This document shows positions 45,447 to 56,641 of a stretch of 64,000 bases of DNA, piece after piece (within the stretch, counting starts at the first letter, position 1; each line of letters opens with the position of its first letter). Position numbers and translations under genes: made by a program. Under the pieces are notes generated by a model. The model was not told the origin of the DNA. It saw only the letters and a program-made list of their open reading frames with translations, and did not search any database. Source of the DNA: Hyphodiscus hymeniophilus (Eukaryota; Ascomycota; Leotiomycetes; Helotiales; Hyphodiscaceae); the NCBI GenBank assembly GCA_016508695.1, contig VNKQ01000004.1, positions 2,232,001 through 2,296,000 on the forward strand. The letters run 5' to 3'.

Positions 45447-46542
45447 CTTAATTCAATGATGTCGTCGTTGAGTCGTTGAGTCGCTGAGTCGTTGAGTCGC
45501 TGAGTCGTTGAGTCGCTGAGTCGTTGAGGTTGATTAGTCGTCGACGATATCATCTGCGGCTGAGTCGCGGCTTGAATATTTATATTTACTTTGCTAAGCG
45601 AACTCGTGTGGTTTGGAGAGTTTTTCCGGGCCCGAGAGCACGGGATCAAGATGGCTCAGGACCTAGCCTGGACCCAAGAGCTTGCCTTTGGACAGGAGTC
45701 ATCCTGGGACAAGAGCGGCTTTTGTGTCCTGATCCCGAAGCAACCTTTTGTCTGGCATCCTATGGCCCATAGGCAAAGACTATTTGCAGTCTTTGTTTAA
45801 TGAGGGATCTATAGCTTTGAAGTAGATGTGGATTCTGTATCAGTTGAAGACCAAAGTCTTGGCCAAAGTCTCATGTTTATCTCCGTTCAAGAGTCAATAT
45901 TCAAAAAGGTAGAGGCCCGGGTGCTCTGCCATCTGTTTTATTCCTCTGTATTGCTAGTCATTATGACCAACAGAGATAGATAGCTCTCATAGTTCAAAGT
46001 TCAAGGTTTAACCTCTCATTCTCTTTGATTCTTATATATTCAGTCCCCTTTCTTGACTTTCATCACCTAACTGCTCATTCTCAACGCGTGGTATCTACAG
46101 CACTTACTTACCTTGTGTTTGTGCTTTCCTGCAATGTGTTCATTGTATTTAAGCTTAGTGTTGAGAACTACTGTCTACTCCAAGCAATATTTCCCAATGT
46201 CCCACTAGCCAATGATTGAGTTTAGAGTTCGGAGTCATTAAATTCTTTATTGCAGAATCCCATAATGCATAGGCGATTGATGCAATGGATTGACAGAACT
46301 GGGTTTATCATGACGCAGTCAGCCGAAGCGAAGCTCAAGCAAAGCACAATCAAGTTGTCGATTACGCTATAACCAGACACTAATAACCAGGCTTACAAAT
46401 ATCAATATCATAGTCATCACGTACAGAGCATATCTACCAAAGGCATAAGACGAAATCATTACTTGACGCTCTTTTCTAGCGCCGTAACAGGGTATATGTG
46501 CCATCAAAGAACAAGTGCCAGCATCATCAATCGTCAGCCAAC
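45447..46542. other. 1.1 kb intergenic
   Basis: The 5' flank of the Cys-rich gene and the 3' flank of the glucosyltransferase gene. The minisatellite at 45464-45528 is listed separately. ORFs at 45524-45800 lack domains. Confidence 0.45.
45464..45528. repeat. 16 bp minisatellite GTCGTTGAGTCGCTGA
   Basis: About four copies of an alternating GTCGTTGA / GTCGCTGA unit begin 18 bp upstream of the Cys-rich gene ATG, on its non-coding side. It is probably within the 5' leader. Confidence 0.9.
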
Positions 46543-49500
46543 CTAAGCCCCAGAACCCTCGCCAACCGTGTTTCCTCCCTGCGCTTTCATGCTTTCCGCA
46601 ATAGCCTGATTCAAAGCCTCTTCATCTGCAGCACTGTCTCCTGCTTCCTTCTCCTTCCCAGCCGCCTTTCGTTTGTGTTCTTCTTCTGCGAGACTTTGTT
46701 TCTTCACATATGCAAGAACAATCTCCTCTTCGGTCTGTGCACGTGATAGTGCTTGCTGATGTTCTGATTTGGATTTCTCGAGAGCGAGTTTCACATCTTC
46801 GTCGTCGTCCGTATCGATATCTGCTTCGTGACGGATCTCCTTAGATTTCTCAATCGCTTTTCTGATATCCTCATCCTCGTCGGAGTCAACATCCACCGCA
46901 GCAGGTGCTGCTTTAGATTTTTCGATCGCCTGCTTGATAGCTTCGTCATCATCCGTACCGATGTCACCATCTGGGTCAGCTGACGGTATTTGGTACTGGG
47001 CAATACTCTCTTGGATAGCTTTTTCAAGAAGCATTTGATGCTCAGCATCATCATCGTCCGTGGCTGAAGCGTGTGAAGGATCACCACTTGCTCGGCGTCG
47101 AGTCGCTTCAGCGATACTTGCTTCAATAGCATGACTCAGGGCAGCCGCGTCGCTGGTATTTCCGCCTGCGTTCTGCAGCTCTTTAATGCTTGCGCGAATC
47201 GCCCGCTCGATCATCAAGTCCTCCTCCACGTTACCGCGAGACGTTGCTGCAACAGATGCGTGGATTGCATTCTCAAATTCTACGTTTGGATCATTGTCTA
47301 CTACGACCTCGTGTGCAGTATCAGGGACGACTGGGCTTGTCTGTACGGCACGAGGAGTGTGCGTGTGTGGATGGCATCTCGAGCAGAAAGGACAACTTCG
47401 ATGACCATCCGTGCTGTGGACTTTGTGCCGTTCTTCCTCTCGCTTCAGCTTCCTTTCATCGTGAAGTTTTTTCCGCTCTTCGAACGAGAGGTGCCGCGTT
47501 TGGAGAAAGCCTCGAGGGGATAGACGTCCAGACTCTTGACCTTCGGGTCTCCTCGTCTCCATCAACTTTTGTTTGGAGCTCACGTATTCCAACTTGTGCT
47601 CTCGCCAGCGACTGATGATATCCTGGCGTTCCTGAAGAGTGGAGTTCTTGTACTCTTCAAAACCCTGCGCTGTTCGTGCTGAGATCATATAGTTGAGAAC
47701 GCTGGAACCAAACAATTTTCGGACTTCTTTGTGAATTCCCATGAAAGTATAACCGGGAAGACCCCAGATAGCTACTTACTGTCAATGCTCTGGACGGAAA
47801 GAGTTGGGTACTTGTAGCTTACCTGCGCCTGGTTTAAGGATGAGCCCTCCAATGCCCTTTCCAATGCCTTTGAATAGACCAGCTGCACCTTCCTTCTCAG
47901 CACCACGAATTGGTTGCGTGATGAGCCCAGAAATTCCGTCGTAGAAGCCGTAACCAAATTCCTGCTAGCTTTTAGGAATGCACGTACACATAAAATTCTT
48001 GGAGGCTTACCTTTCCCGCAGCTTTGAGGCCACTCTGGAAATCCGTAACTTTCTCCTGGGGACGAACCGTATCATCACCATACAACTTGGGAGCGTTGTG
48101 AAAACCACGAGCAATGCCAAGCGTGAAGTCCATTGGCGACTTCATTCCGGCCGCAACAATGCGTTGTGCGCCTTTCGCGGCTCCAACAGCATTGTCAATA
48201 GTCAGGTTGCTGGGATTGAAAACAGGTACTTCACGATGTCGTGACCCACTTCGAGATCCAGGTCGGCGATCCGGTGAATCTGCACGACCATGTGGGCCTT
48301 GACTTCGATCTCGCGAGTTGGATCTTGACCTTGATAGCGTCCCTCTCAATGCTTTTTTCAGTGAGTTCCCACGGTGGTCTTCCAATGAGGTCGTGCTGGT
48401 CAACGGAGTGTCGGTGTTATGAGTTTCGATAGAAGATCTCTCGGTACTCTCGTAAGACGTCTTTGCGGATGGAGTAGAAACATCTGCTTGCTGAGAATGC
48501 TCCGGTGATAGCGGGTCAATACTATCATTGTCGACTAGTGACAGATCGACTTGCGACGTAGATCGAGAATTGTTAGCCGGTGTCTCAGATCCCGAGCTAT
48601 TGTTGGTAGATTCTTTGTTAGATTCGGCCTTGAAGGAGTTCTGGTGTTTTTGTTTGACAGATCTGAAGAGCTCGATAGGAAAGTCCGCAACACCCATGGA
48701 AAGACTGGCCATTGTACCCAACAAGGCGGAAGCGCCACCGGAAATTGGGTCCCATGGACCATCTTCGGTTTCGTATTCTCGTGGTCGGTAGCTAGATCTT
48801 GTCAGAGATTGCTTACAGCGGGGAATGGGAGTACTTGCAGCTTTAAATCGGCGAAGTCGAGAAGACCAGCCCCAGCGAGAACGTTCGCAGCCAGAGCACT
48901 CAGGCGAGTCTGGGTGCGTTTGATACGCCATACAGCAACCCGGCTCGGTGAAAGAGTGCATCTGAGGTCATCCACATGCAGCTGGTCGTGGAAGGCTTTG
49001 CCTCCAACTTCGCAGCCATTCTCTTCCTTAATTTTCAATCCATATTCTTTCGCTTTTTCGGACGTCTCAGGCTTTAGAGCCTCGGCGATGGATGCTGCCA
49101 GCTTTTCGGCAGTCATTTGTTTATATGGTATGGGGACAGGTCCTGCTCCAGCTCGAGCTACCATTGCGCCCCAGAATGGTTGATCGCCGAAGAACGGCAC
49201 GACTACAGTAGGCTTCCCTGTAGCAATACCTGCAGCTGTTGTACCTGCTCCGCCGTGATGGACGACTGCCGCGACATGCTGGAACAACCAGTCGTGAGGT
49301 ACATTCCCAAGCATGAAGACACCATCCGGGATCCCTAGAGCGTCGGCACCAAGTCCGCCCCAGCCCTTGGACACTAAGGCACGAACGCCTGCTATCTTCA
49401 CTGCCTCAAAAATCATTTTCGTCATTGCGTCCGGATCGTCAACGACGATAGATCCAAAGCCAATATATATTGGAGGAGGGCCGGCTGCGAGATATTCTGC

Positions 49501-51058
49501 AAGGTCAGGAGCTGGCGTGTACGAACATGCTAAATCCAAGAAGTAGAAACCAGAGATAGAGATATGCTGGCCCCAATCCTTCGGCTTTGGGATGAGTGCT
49601 GGAGACCTGGTTCCTGATTTAGCATATTAACATGAGTGTTTTAGAGATCTCGCTCACCAACAGTAGGTGTATGGCACTCGAAGACGAGTTAGCATTCCTG
49701 GAGCCCAGATCAGACTGATCGGATCCAATCCAAGAGCCCTCTCACGAAAGCGATTGATGACATCCCCAAGGCCCTGCCATGTCATCATTTCTACTAAAGC
49801 GTATGAAACAAAATTAGTCATATTGACATCTGCGTTCGAGGATTGGATGTTGGCGAGAGGGTGGGGAAATTGTTGGGTAGGAGACCAGGGCATGCTATCC
49901 ATGACATTAGCAACTCCTTCCATTATTTAACGTGAAGTCTCAACCTACGTGAACATCATATGAAGCGGAATTCCCATTTTCTCCGCAATATGGATGTGAG
50001 CAAAACTGGGAGGGTTGGCGATAATTGCATCCGCAATGAAGGGCCGTTCCGTAGGATTTGTGTCCATATTAATTCCAGCATCGAATAGCCCGAGACTTTC
50101 AGAGCTGTCGCTTCTGAGTGCGGGACCAAGGCCATCGCCAGCTTCAATACACGATCTCCAGCACCCAAGGACAATCTCCTCCATTCCTTTCCGACGTTTT
50201 CCAACGTCACCACTCTTCAAGGACTCTAACCCTGGCATAAGCCCCGGGTTTTTTACCATGAATGCCATAAGCTCTGCAGGATCTCCACCAATACTGAAAA
50301 ATTCGAGCCCGTTTTCCTCAATAAAGTCCTTGAACGTGGGGTGGGTTGCCAGACGAACACGGTGACCGTAGGTAGATTTCAGAACCTTTCCCAGCGCCAC
50401 AAACGGTTGCACATCTCCTCTAGATCCAACAACGTGTATAACGACATTGAGCTTCGGAGGTGGTGTTTGCCCCGGCAGTCCTCCTAGAGCTGGTGGGATA
50501 TATCCTGGTGGTAGTGGGGTATCATCTTCATCGGCAACGAGTTGGAGTTGATTCCTCAGAGCAGGAACCAGAAGATCTGAAAGCTTCCGAGTCTTCTGGT
50601 TGATGTTGATGTTGATTCGACCATCATCCGTAACCTTTGCCTTTGTGTCGAATCCATCCTGGCTCAACTCTAACTGATCGTGCTTTTCTCCATACGCTGG
50701 TGGGGGTTCTATTGTGTCTGCATGTGATAGGATGTTACGCTGGGTACCCCGGTGCGAGTCCCTCGACCTGTGATAGAGCATCATCAGTATGTATCTCAGA
50801 TTTACTTTTATGGAAGGCCTACGTCAATTTGGGAGCATTCGCCCGGATTGTGGCTCTCGACGCCCTCCGTTCAACAGGCGGCATATCATCAGGCTCAAAC
50901 TGGCCATATATCGCAGATTCTGCTTGTGCGATGATAGCAGCAGGCAAGGCGTTCGCAGCTGGGTCTGACTGAGCAATATCGTCGGCAGATGCTCCTGGAG
51001 CTGGTGTAGAGCTCCCAGCAGCCTCATTGCTGGTATCTTGGTTTGACTTGGTCACCAT
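46543..51058 (-). CDS. GT28 sterol glucosyltransferase-like protein with UIM-like array
   Basis: Seven exons (51058-50823, 50767-49949, 49894-49658, 49606-48839, 48791-48011, 47961-47823, 47771-46543) give 1402 residues. The glycosyltransferase spans about 190-620: NVVIHVVGSRGDVQPF at the start, MPWSPTQ in the middle, and the donor-binding HHGGAGTTAAG with GKPTVVVPFFGDQ at about 545. This is the UDP-glucose:sterol glucosyltransferase type (UGT80, Colletotrichum Chip6). No PH/GRAM region like that of Atg26 is seen. A linker rich in Ser follows. A Gly-rich segment (GFYDGISGLITQPIRGAEKEG, KPGA...IWGLPGYTF, about 950-1005) resembles Vps13-like C-terminal repeats. From about 1150 there are repeated ubiquitin-interacting-like helices (see findings). 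Intron 4 has a GC donor. Confidence 0.9.
48792..48838 (-). other. Non-canonical GC-AG intron
   Basis: Joining the strongly conserved FADLKL and YRPREYE segments needs a 47 nt excision starting GCAAGT and ending CTAG. It contains a CTGAC branch-like site 14 nt before the acceptor. No GT donor gives a usable frame or intron length. Confidence 0.85.
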
Positions 51059-52808
51059 CGTTGCGGTCTCGAGAGCAAGTCCTCTAGAACTTTCTCATAG
51101 AAGATGAGGACCACGTAGGTTGGAATGCTATTCCATATGGTCTCTATCTTCAATAAGTAAAGCTAGGCAATGCTGTGCCGCAAGAGCTTCCAGATATCTT
51201 GCCGTCGTACAATCTGCTATTAAGGTACGAGTGCTTGCGGATGCACTTTTCGACGGTGATATGACAACAGAAGACTCGTTTGGAATGAGCTCGGTCTGGT
51301 GTCCTGGTGAAGTGGTTGTGTTTACGAATGGTTGAGAACATGCGCGTCGATCGCGGGGTGAAGATATTGGGTAGATTGGGCTAGAGGGGGACCCTTGTTC
51401 GAGGATGGCTTTTCACATGAGAATGGGGTATTTGCAGGTTTTAGAGTTTGACTGCCTATATAAGTGATGGCAAAGCTTATATTATTTTCCTAATCCTTTA
51501 TGATCAGTACAGCAATGGGGTATCTTCATCTCGATTACTACAGAATAAGTGCTCTACTGGCTAATGCTGTCTTCACGTCAGTCCCCTGCTGTTCCTCTTC
51601 CCTGTTTTATCAATGTTTTGTCAAAAGCAGGCATACAGTGACCGCGGCAGAGCCACGCAGAGCTTGTCATGACCAGTGATCAGGCTGAATACTCGCCTTC
51701 CGATCCTCGAATTATGAGCGTCACCGTCAACAAGTAGGAGGGGCTTGGTTTTGGGGGAATGACGGGGTTGTGGCGTAAAAGGGTTGGCGAGGACCAGGTG
51801 TGGCGGGGAGACGTTACCTAGCTAAGGTGCGAGGCAAAGGCTCTCCAACTATCTCCTAGAGGGTTTTTCTTCTTCTTTATTTTTAGATAGCAGTCAGTAG
51901 CCAGTCACCGAAAGTTGCTTACCGTGATTCGCAAAATAGCTCCATTTTCGGTGACATTGAACGATTTGACTCTGGTAGTAACCTGGCTGCAGTTGGACCT
52001 TTGGCAATCGCGCATTACAGATTGGAGTTATTTGCTCCGGGAAGTTTCAACACCAAAAATCGAGAGATTAAGTTCAGGACAAGCTCTTCTAAAAAGTATC
52101 TCTTTCCAGAAGAACCAGACCGAAAGCACCTAGGAATTCGACAGCGATATCTACCTCGATAAAAAAGACAATCCAGTACCTCATATAACCTTGTAGGCTT
52201 CAGCAGTTCCATAGTCTACTACTTGGCTGCATAACTCAAAGACTGTGCCTTCGAGCTTTGGTACACATCGTTCGAGTCTGATGACGATCTTCGGAATGAG
52301 CTCGGGACTTGATCTCTGGGGCAGCGCTGGATGAGTCTGGCTCTGCTGGTTAAACATGCATGAGTTTTATCCTCATAGACCTGGACAAAGACACCCAGGC
52401 CGATACTCAGGCCTGACATTCAGGCCCGCTATTTGTCACCTCTTCCTTCCAAAACCCTCTTGCAGCTTGTTGAATGGAAAAACTTGCTGCTTGCTCCATC
52501 CAGAACCGTCTTAAAGTTTGTCACGAAGTGTGACATTGTTTACACATGCCGAGAGTCCAAGACCTAGCAGCAGATGTCTTGATCTTGCTCGGCAACAATC
52601 CGGGGAAGACAAAAAAGGGCACAGATCCGGGAAAATTCTAGTTTTGGTGCCAAAACTGTATTGCATATAATACAAGGACGTCGCAAAAGTCCAATTGCGC
52701 TGACAAACCCTAGACCCGCGAACTTTTTATGTTCCTTTTGGCCACACCGATTCAATATGATCCACATCGCACCGTATTCCCTTCACAAGATCCATCTTCC
52801 TCAGCCGC
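51059..52808. other. 1.75 kb intergenic
   Basis: This holds the glucosyltransferase promoter and the 3' flank of Sec61 beta. ORFs shorter than 75 codons only. No repeats or RNA genes were recognised. Confidence 0.45.
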
Positions 52809-53526
52809 CTAGCTTGAAAACTTGCGAGTGACCTTCGCAATGACTTCAGAGGGTTAGTAAAAGGCGGGAAAGCTGGGAAGAGAGAGTAAAGTAGACGTAC
52901 TGTGCAGCGCAACGACACTGAAGATAAAGACCAGAGAGAGAACCAACACAACAACAGGATCGACCTTCAATCCAGGGGATTCATCGGTGTAAAGTCCTGT
53001 GCCTCGTTAGTCCAGTTCACCCCAAAATCCCCGATTGCCTAATCCACAATCCCATCAACTCTAATAAAAGCAGCCTTCCTTCCTTCTACTTTGCATTGCC
53101 CTCGAGCGCGGAGCCCGTATCTTGTCCTTAAATTCCAATAGACACGCGAAAGTCAGGAAAGGACATACTCAGCATAGTGCTGCTACTTCCACCCGCGCCC
53201 GCAGCTCTCGTGCTCGCTGGCCTCGCATTGGCGACCTTATCCTTCTGGTCCGCCGCAGCACGTCGTCGAATAGCAGTTTTTGGGCCTCCTGGGGGAGTAG
53301 GGGAGGAGGGACGTCCTGAGGGGGTGCCGATGGGCGAGTTGACGGGGGAGGAGGGACGTGGGGATGACTATAAATTACATTATCAGTAAGCATTCCATGA
53401 GACCTGATTCATCACCAAGCATGATGTGTAAGTGAGGATGGGGAAAAGGTGTTGTTGCGGTCGCGCTGCTGGTGGGCAATTGCGATCGTAGGGAGCTGGG
53501 AATTGCGCGGAGTTAAGACGTACCAT
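52809..53526 (-). CDS. Sec61 beta (Sbh1), ER translocon subunit
   Basis: Four exons (53526-53524, 53367-53169, 52996-52901, 52843-52809) encode 110 residues. The first coding exon is the ATG alone, then a 156 nt intron. The cytosolic part is Ser/Pro/Gly-rich with TAIRRRAAADQKDK. The conserved LYTDESPGLKVDPVVVLVLS leads into the single tail-anchor helix (VLSLVFIFSVVALH), and the end is IIAKVTRKFSS. Sec61 beta binds the Sec61 channel and supports co-translational protein entry to the ER. All splice junctions restore the family sequence without gaps. Because each coding exon is short, an ORF scan misses the gene. Confidence 0.93.
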
Positions 53527-54313
53527 TTTGGTGCCGAAGATCTTGAGAATTGAGGAGATCCTGAAGTTACAAGGGAGTGGTATTTGTGGTTTGGGAGAGG
53601 TCGTTGGTTTGATGTTCTCGAATAAATGAGGACACGAATCGAAGTGAGGCTCGATTTCTGGCTGGGGTAAAGCGCTACTACGGAACTAACCGACTCAGAC
53701 CAGGGGAGGCTTTCTGAAGTCAAACCCATATTGTAAGTTAGCTTTAGAACGCTTAAAGGTAGGTAGTATCAAGGCTCATGTCAAATCATATAAAAGGCTT
53801 TGTCTTTGGGATCGACTCGAGGTCGCTTCAATTTTATTCGATGCCAAATTGCACCTACTCGACTATGCTTTGATACATGAAGGTATTGCGCCTATACGCG
53901 CATGCTTGAATGAAGAAAAATGAACAAAAGAAACCTTGAGGTTATTGTCTGGTGTGCGGACTTCACGGCTCCGCCCCCTTTCCATTCCTCCTCGGGATGA
54001 AGGCAACAGAATAAGATGTGGCGGCGGTGCTCCGTAGCTTTTTGAGATCCACCCAAGGGACAGGTCCTGATCTGTTTTATGTCCCGCAACAGTTCAGCGC
54101 TGGCTTCCTCCTTGCCACGCAACCAACCAGCTCTTCCCATATTTTTGTGAGACCGCAAAAATGCCCATCACCTCCATTGGCGAATTGGACTGGCATGCCA
54201 CGCCCATTATATAGATTAAAGAGTACAGTCTACAGTGAAACCAAAGGTATCAACCTAACGCCATCCGCTATGATAGCAAGTGTATTTGCATGCAGTATCA
54301 CGCTTTAATTGCT
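53527..54313. other. Sec61 beta promoter and PSR1 3' flank
   Basis: About 790 bp. ORFs present are short, in other frames, and without domains. Confidence 0.45.
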
Positions 54314-56187
54314 TCAGAGGGCGACATCAAGAACTAAGCTGACGTCTCGCACCTGCGAGCCAGCGAGGTCCTCGAGGACTGGAATCAAGTCGAGAAGCTC
54401 GTTATCGTGAGCGTCTGAAAACCAACTGCTGATTGGCACGGCGTGTTGAGGGTGGAAGATGTAAGAAGTTGGGGAATTGTCGATGATGATGGTTTCTCGG
54501 AGGTCGCGTCCAACTTGTGAGAGGTCTTTGACATAGTTACCTTGATGATTATAACAGCTTTCGCGGAAAAGACGGTGGTGAACCACATGATGGATGTCTA
54601 GTTGGTCGAGGAGAGGATCGCCGTACTGAGGAATGTCAAAAGTGCATCAAGTGAACGAGGGATTTTTTCTTACTTTAGAAACCGAAGCGGTGAAAACGAC
54701 GACTTCATAAAGTTCTCCAACTCGCTTCATAAACTGATCAACGCCTGGTCTCTTGATAACATAGACATTGTGATATTGCCCTTCAATCTCCACGGGAATT
54801 GTGAAATCGGCTTGGTGCAAAATCTGAATCTCTGTCAGCTCTCGAATGTCGAACATGAATGCACACACGTACCTTGAAACTGCTATGGACTAGAGTCTCA
54901 TCCAAATCAAGCACGAGACACTTCTTTCCTTTGAAGCGCGGAGCTATTGATGGAAGTAGCCACTGCTGCTTTTGCTCGGCTTCAGGCGCCGCAATCTCTT
55001 CGTTCGGAGCGGGACCAGGTGGTGGTGGTGGTAAGGGCGTCTGGGCAGTTGTCTCATCTTTTCGGGGCACAGAAACTGCACTTTCTTGTTCTTCAGTGGC
55101 CGGCACGGGTTCGGGGTCCTCCATCCGAACATCACCTTCTCCATCCTTCTGTTCTTGGGCTGAATTCTGAGTTGAAGGAACACTTTTGGAGTCCGCACTT
55201 GTAGGCCCTTGCACAGTAACCGATGGATTTGCTGGACCAACAGGAGTCGCACTCAATTCGGCTTCCTTGGGTAGTTCAGGTAAAGGTTGATCAGCGGTAC
55301 TGCTCTGAGGTTGGCTTATCTCTCCATTTGGCCCTCCTGAGGATTGCAAGTCCTTCGTATCCTCCGTTTGTGGCTCCGCTTGCTTTAGAGCATCTTTCTC
55401 GCCTATGGGTGCAGCGGAGTTTTGCTGCACTGCGTTATTTTCCGGTCTGCTTGCTGTGGTAGGTTGCCCTGCAGCAATCTTCGTGACTCTTTTCGCTGGC
55501 AAATCTGAATCATTGGCATTGTTTGCGTGATCGGGTACTCCGCAACAAAGAAATGACAGGAAGGGCTTCTTCTTCGGTATTTGGTTGGATGCAGGAGTAT
55601 TTGAAGTGGCAGGGTTTGTGTTTCCAACAGTACCCACAGATTGATCTCCTGGTGTTATCGACATTTTACTGCTTGTCGCACTCCCATTCCGCCTCCTACC
55701 GAGTATGCTTGTTTTGGACGCCTTCGAGCGGCCGCCTATGCTGCCTCTTGGATCGCTTGCTGTTGCACCACTGAGACCAGTGGATGTAGGTGATGGTTGT
55801 ATTTTATTGGACGAGGATCTTGACGGAACCTGAAGGAGTCCTCGACTCTTTTGGGAAACCTCTGGGACCTCGTCTGCTACCTTCGAATAGTCCTTTTCGT
55901 TGGAACCAATTGTGGTATCTGACTCTTCGGTGGTAGCGGTATTATTTGCGGTTGCTTGAGTAGATGAGCTGGGAGGGTGAGGAGTGTTCGTGACTAGAAT
56001 CCTTGTCAGCTCTGTGTGCGAGATCTTGTACGCCAATCGATGGCGCAGAATGAAGGATTAATTTGTATTCAATTTTGGGACACATACAACTCGAGGTATC
56101 CAATGCTGGCGGCTTTGTCCCCTTTGCGCCTTCTGAAGCTGTCGAGCGGCTAATCGGTTGAGCTACCTCATTACTCATCGAGGGCAA
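54314..56187 (-). CDS. Psr1-type FCP1-like (HAD) phosphatase
   Basis: Exons 56187-56088, 55993-54873, 54823-54674 and 54625-54314 encode 560 residues. About 350 residues of Ser/Thr/Pro/Gln-rich sequence contain FLSFLCCG, a likely palmitoylated Cys pair. The C-terminal NIF/CPDc domain follows: DLDETLVHSS (catalytic Asp pair, about 395), VYVIKRPGVDQF, VFTAS, YGDPLLDQLD and IIIDNSPTSY, ending DVSLVLDVAL. It matches yeast Psr1/Psr2, plasma-membrane phosphatases needed for the sodium and general stress response with Whi2. The start could also be the second Met three codons in. It is divergent from the small ORF at 56312 with only about 125 bp between the ATGs. Confidence 0.93.
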
Positions 56188-56311
56188 TGAGCTGGGTAGG
56201 ACCTCTGTTGTGTATGATGGAGCCTCTCGAGATCAGTGTCGTGATTGCTTCCTCCGATCAATCGACCTGATTTTCTTGTCTCTGTCCTCGCGCTATCTTG
56301 ATAACGCGTCG

Positions 56312-56641
56312 ATGGATCCCGTTGTCCCAGCCTCCTACTATCGCGCGACGTTCTTTGAACAATTGACGACCTCAGCGCACGATACCGAGATTGGGGCAGG
56401 AAAGGGTGATGCGCCGAGCTTGGATAGAGAGTCCACGCTCGCAAAGCTCTTGTCGGGGATGAGGATCGAAAGAGAGGCTGAGCAGAGGTTCGAAGAGGGT
56501 GGTCGACTGTCGACTCTAGCACGAGCGAAGCGAGATTGCGCTAAAGTTGAGCTTGATTTGGTGAAAGTTGGTGACTATTGCAGACACGGGTGGATGATGC
56601 AGATATTGGATCAAACTGTTCTCGAGATTGATTTGGTTTGA
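56312..56641 (+). CDS. Small hypothetical protein
   Basis: An ORF of 109 residues from ATG 56312; the frame is open further upstream to 56210. The segment from MDPVVPASYYRATFFEQL is charged, with a predicted long helix (STLAKLLSGMRIEREAEQRF). It could be a short coiled-coil or adaptor protein. I recognise no domain. The codon make-up looks protein-like, and the position head-to-head with the Psr1 gene gives it a promoter. The last 25 residues after LVKV may be intron read-through if a donor at GTTGGTGAC is used. Confidence 0.45.
   Translation: MDPVVPASYYRATFFEQLTTSAHDTEIGAGKGDAPSLDRESTLAKLLSGMRIEREAEQRFEEGGRLSTLARAKRDCAKVELDLVKVGDYCRHGWMMQILDQTVLEIDLV

Noticed and set aside
47131..47615. Open frames on the plus strand opposite the UIM-like region
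   Set aside because: Antisense shadows of the repeat-rich minus-strand coding sequence.
53412..53729. 105-codon ORF on the minus strand near the Sec61 beta start
   Set aside because: Overlaps the Sec61 beta first intron and start codon in another frame; Sec61 beta explains the region better.
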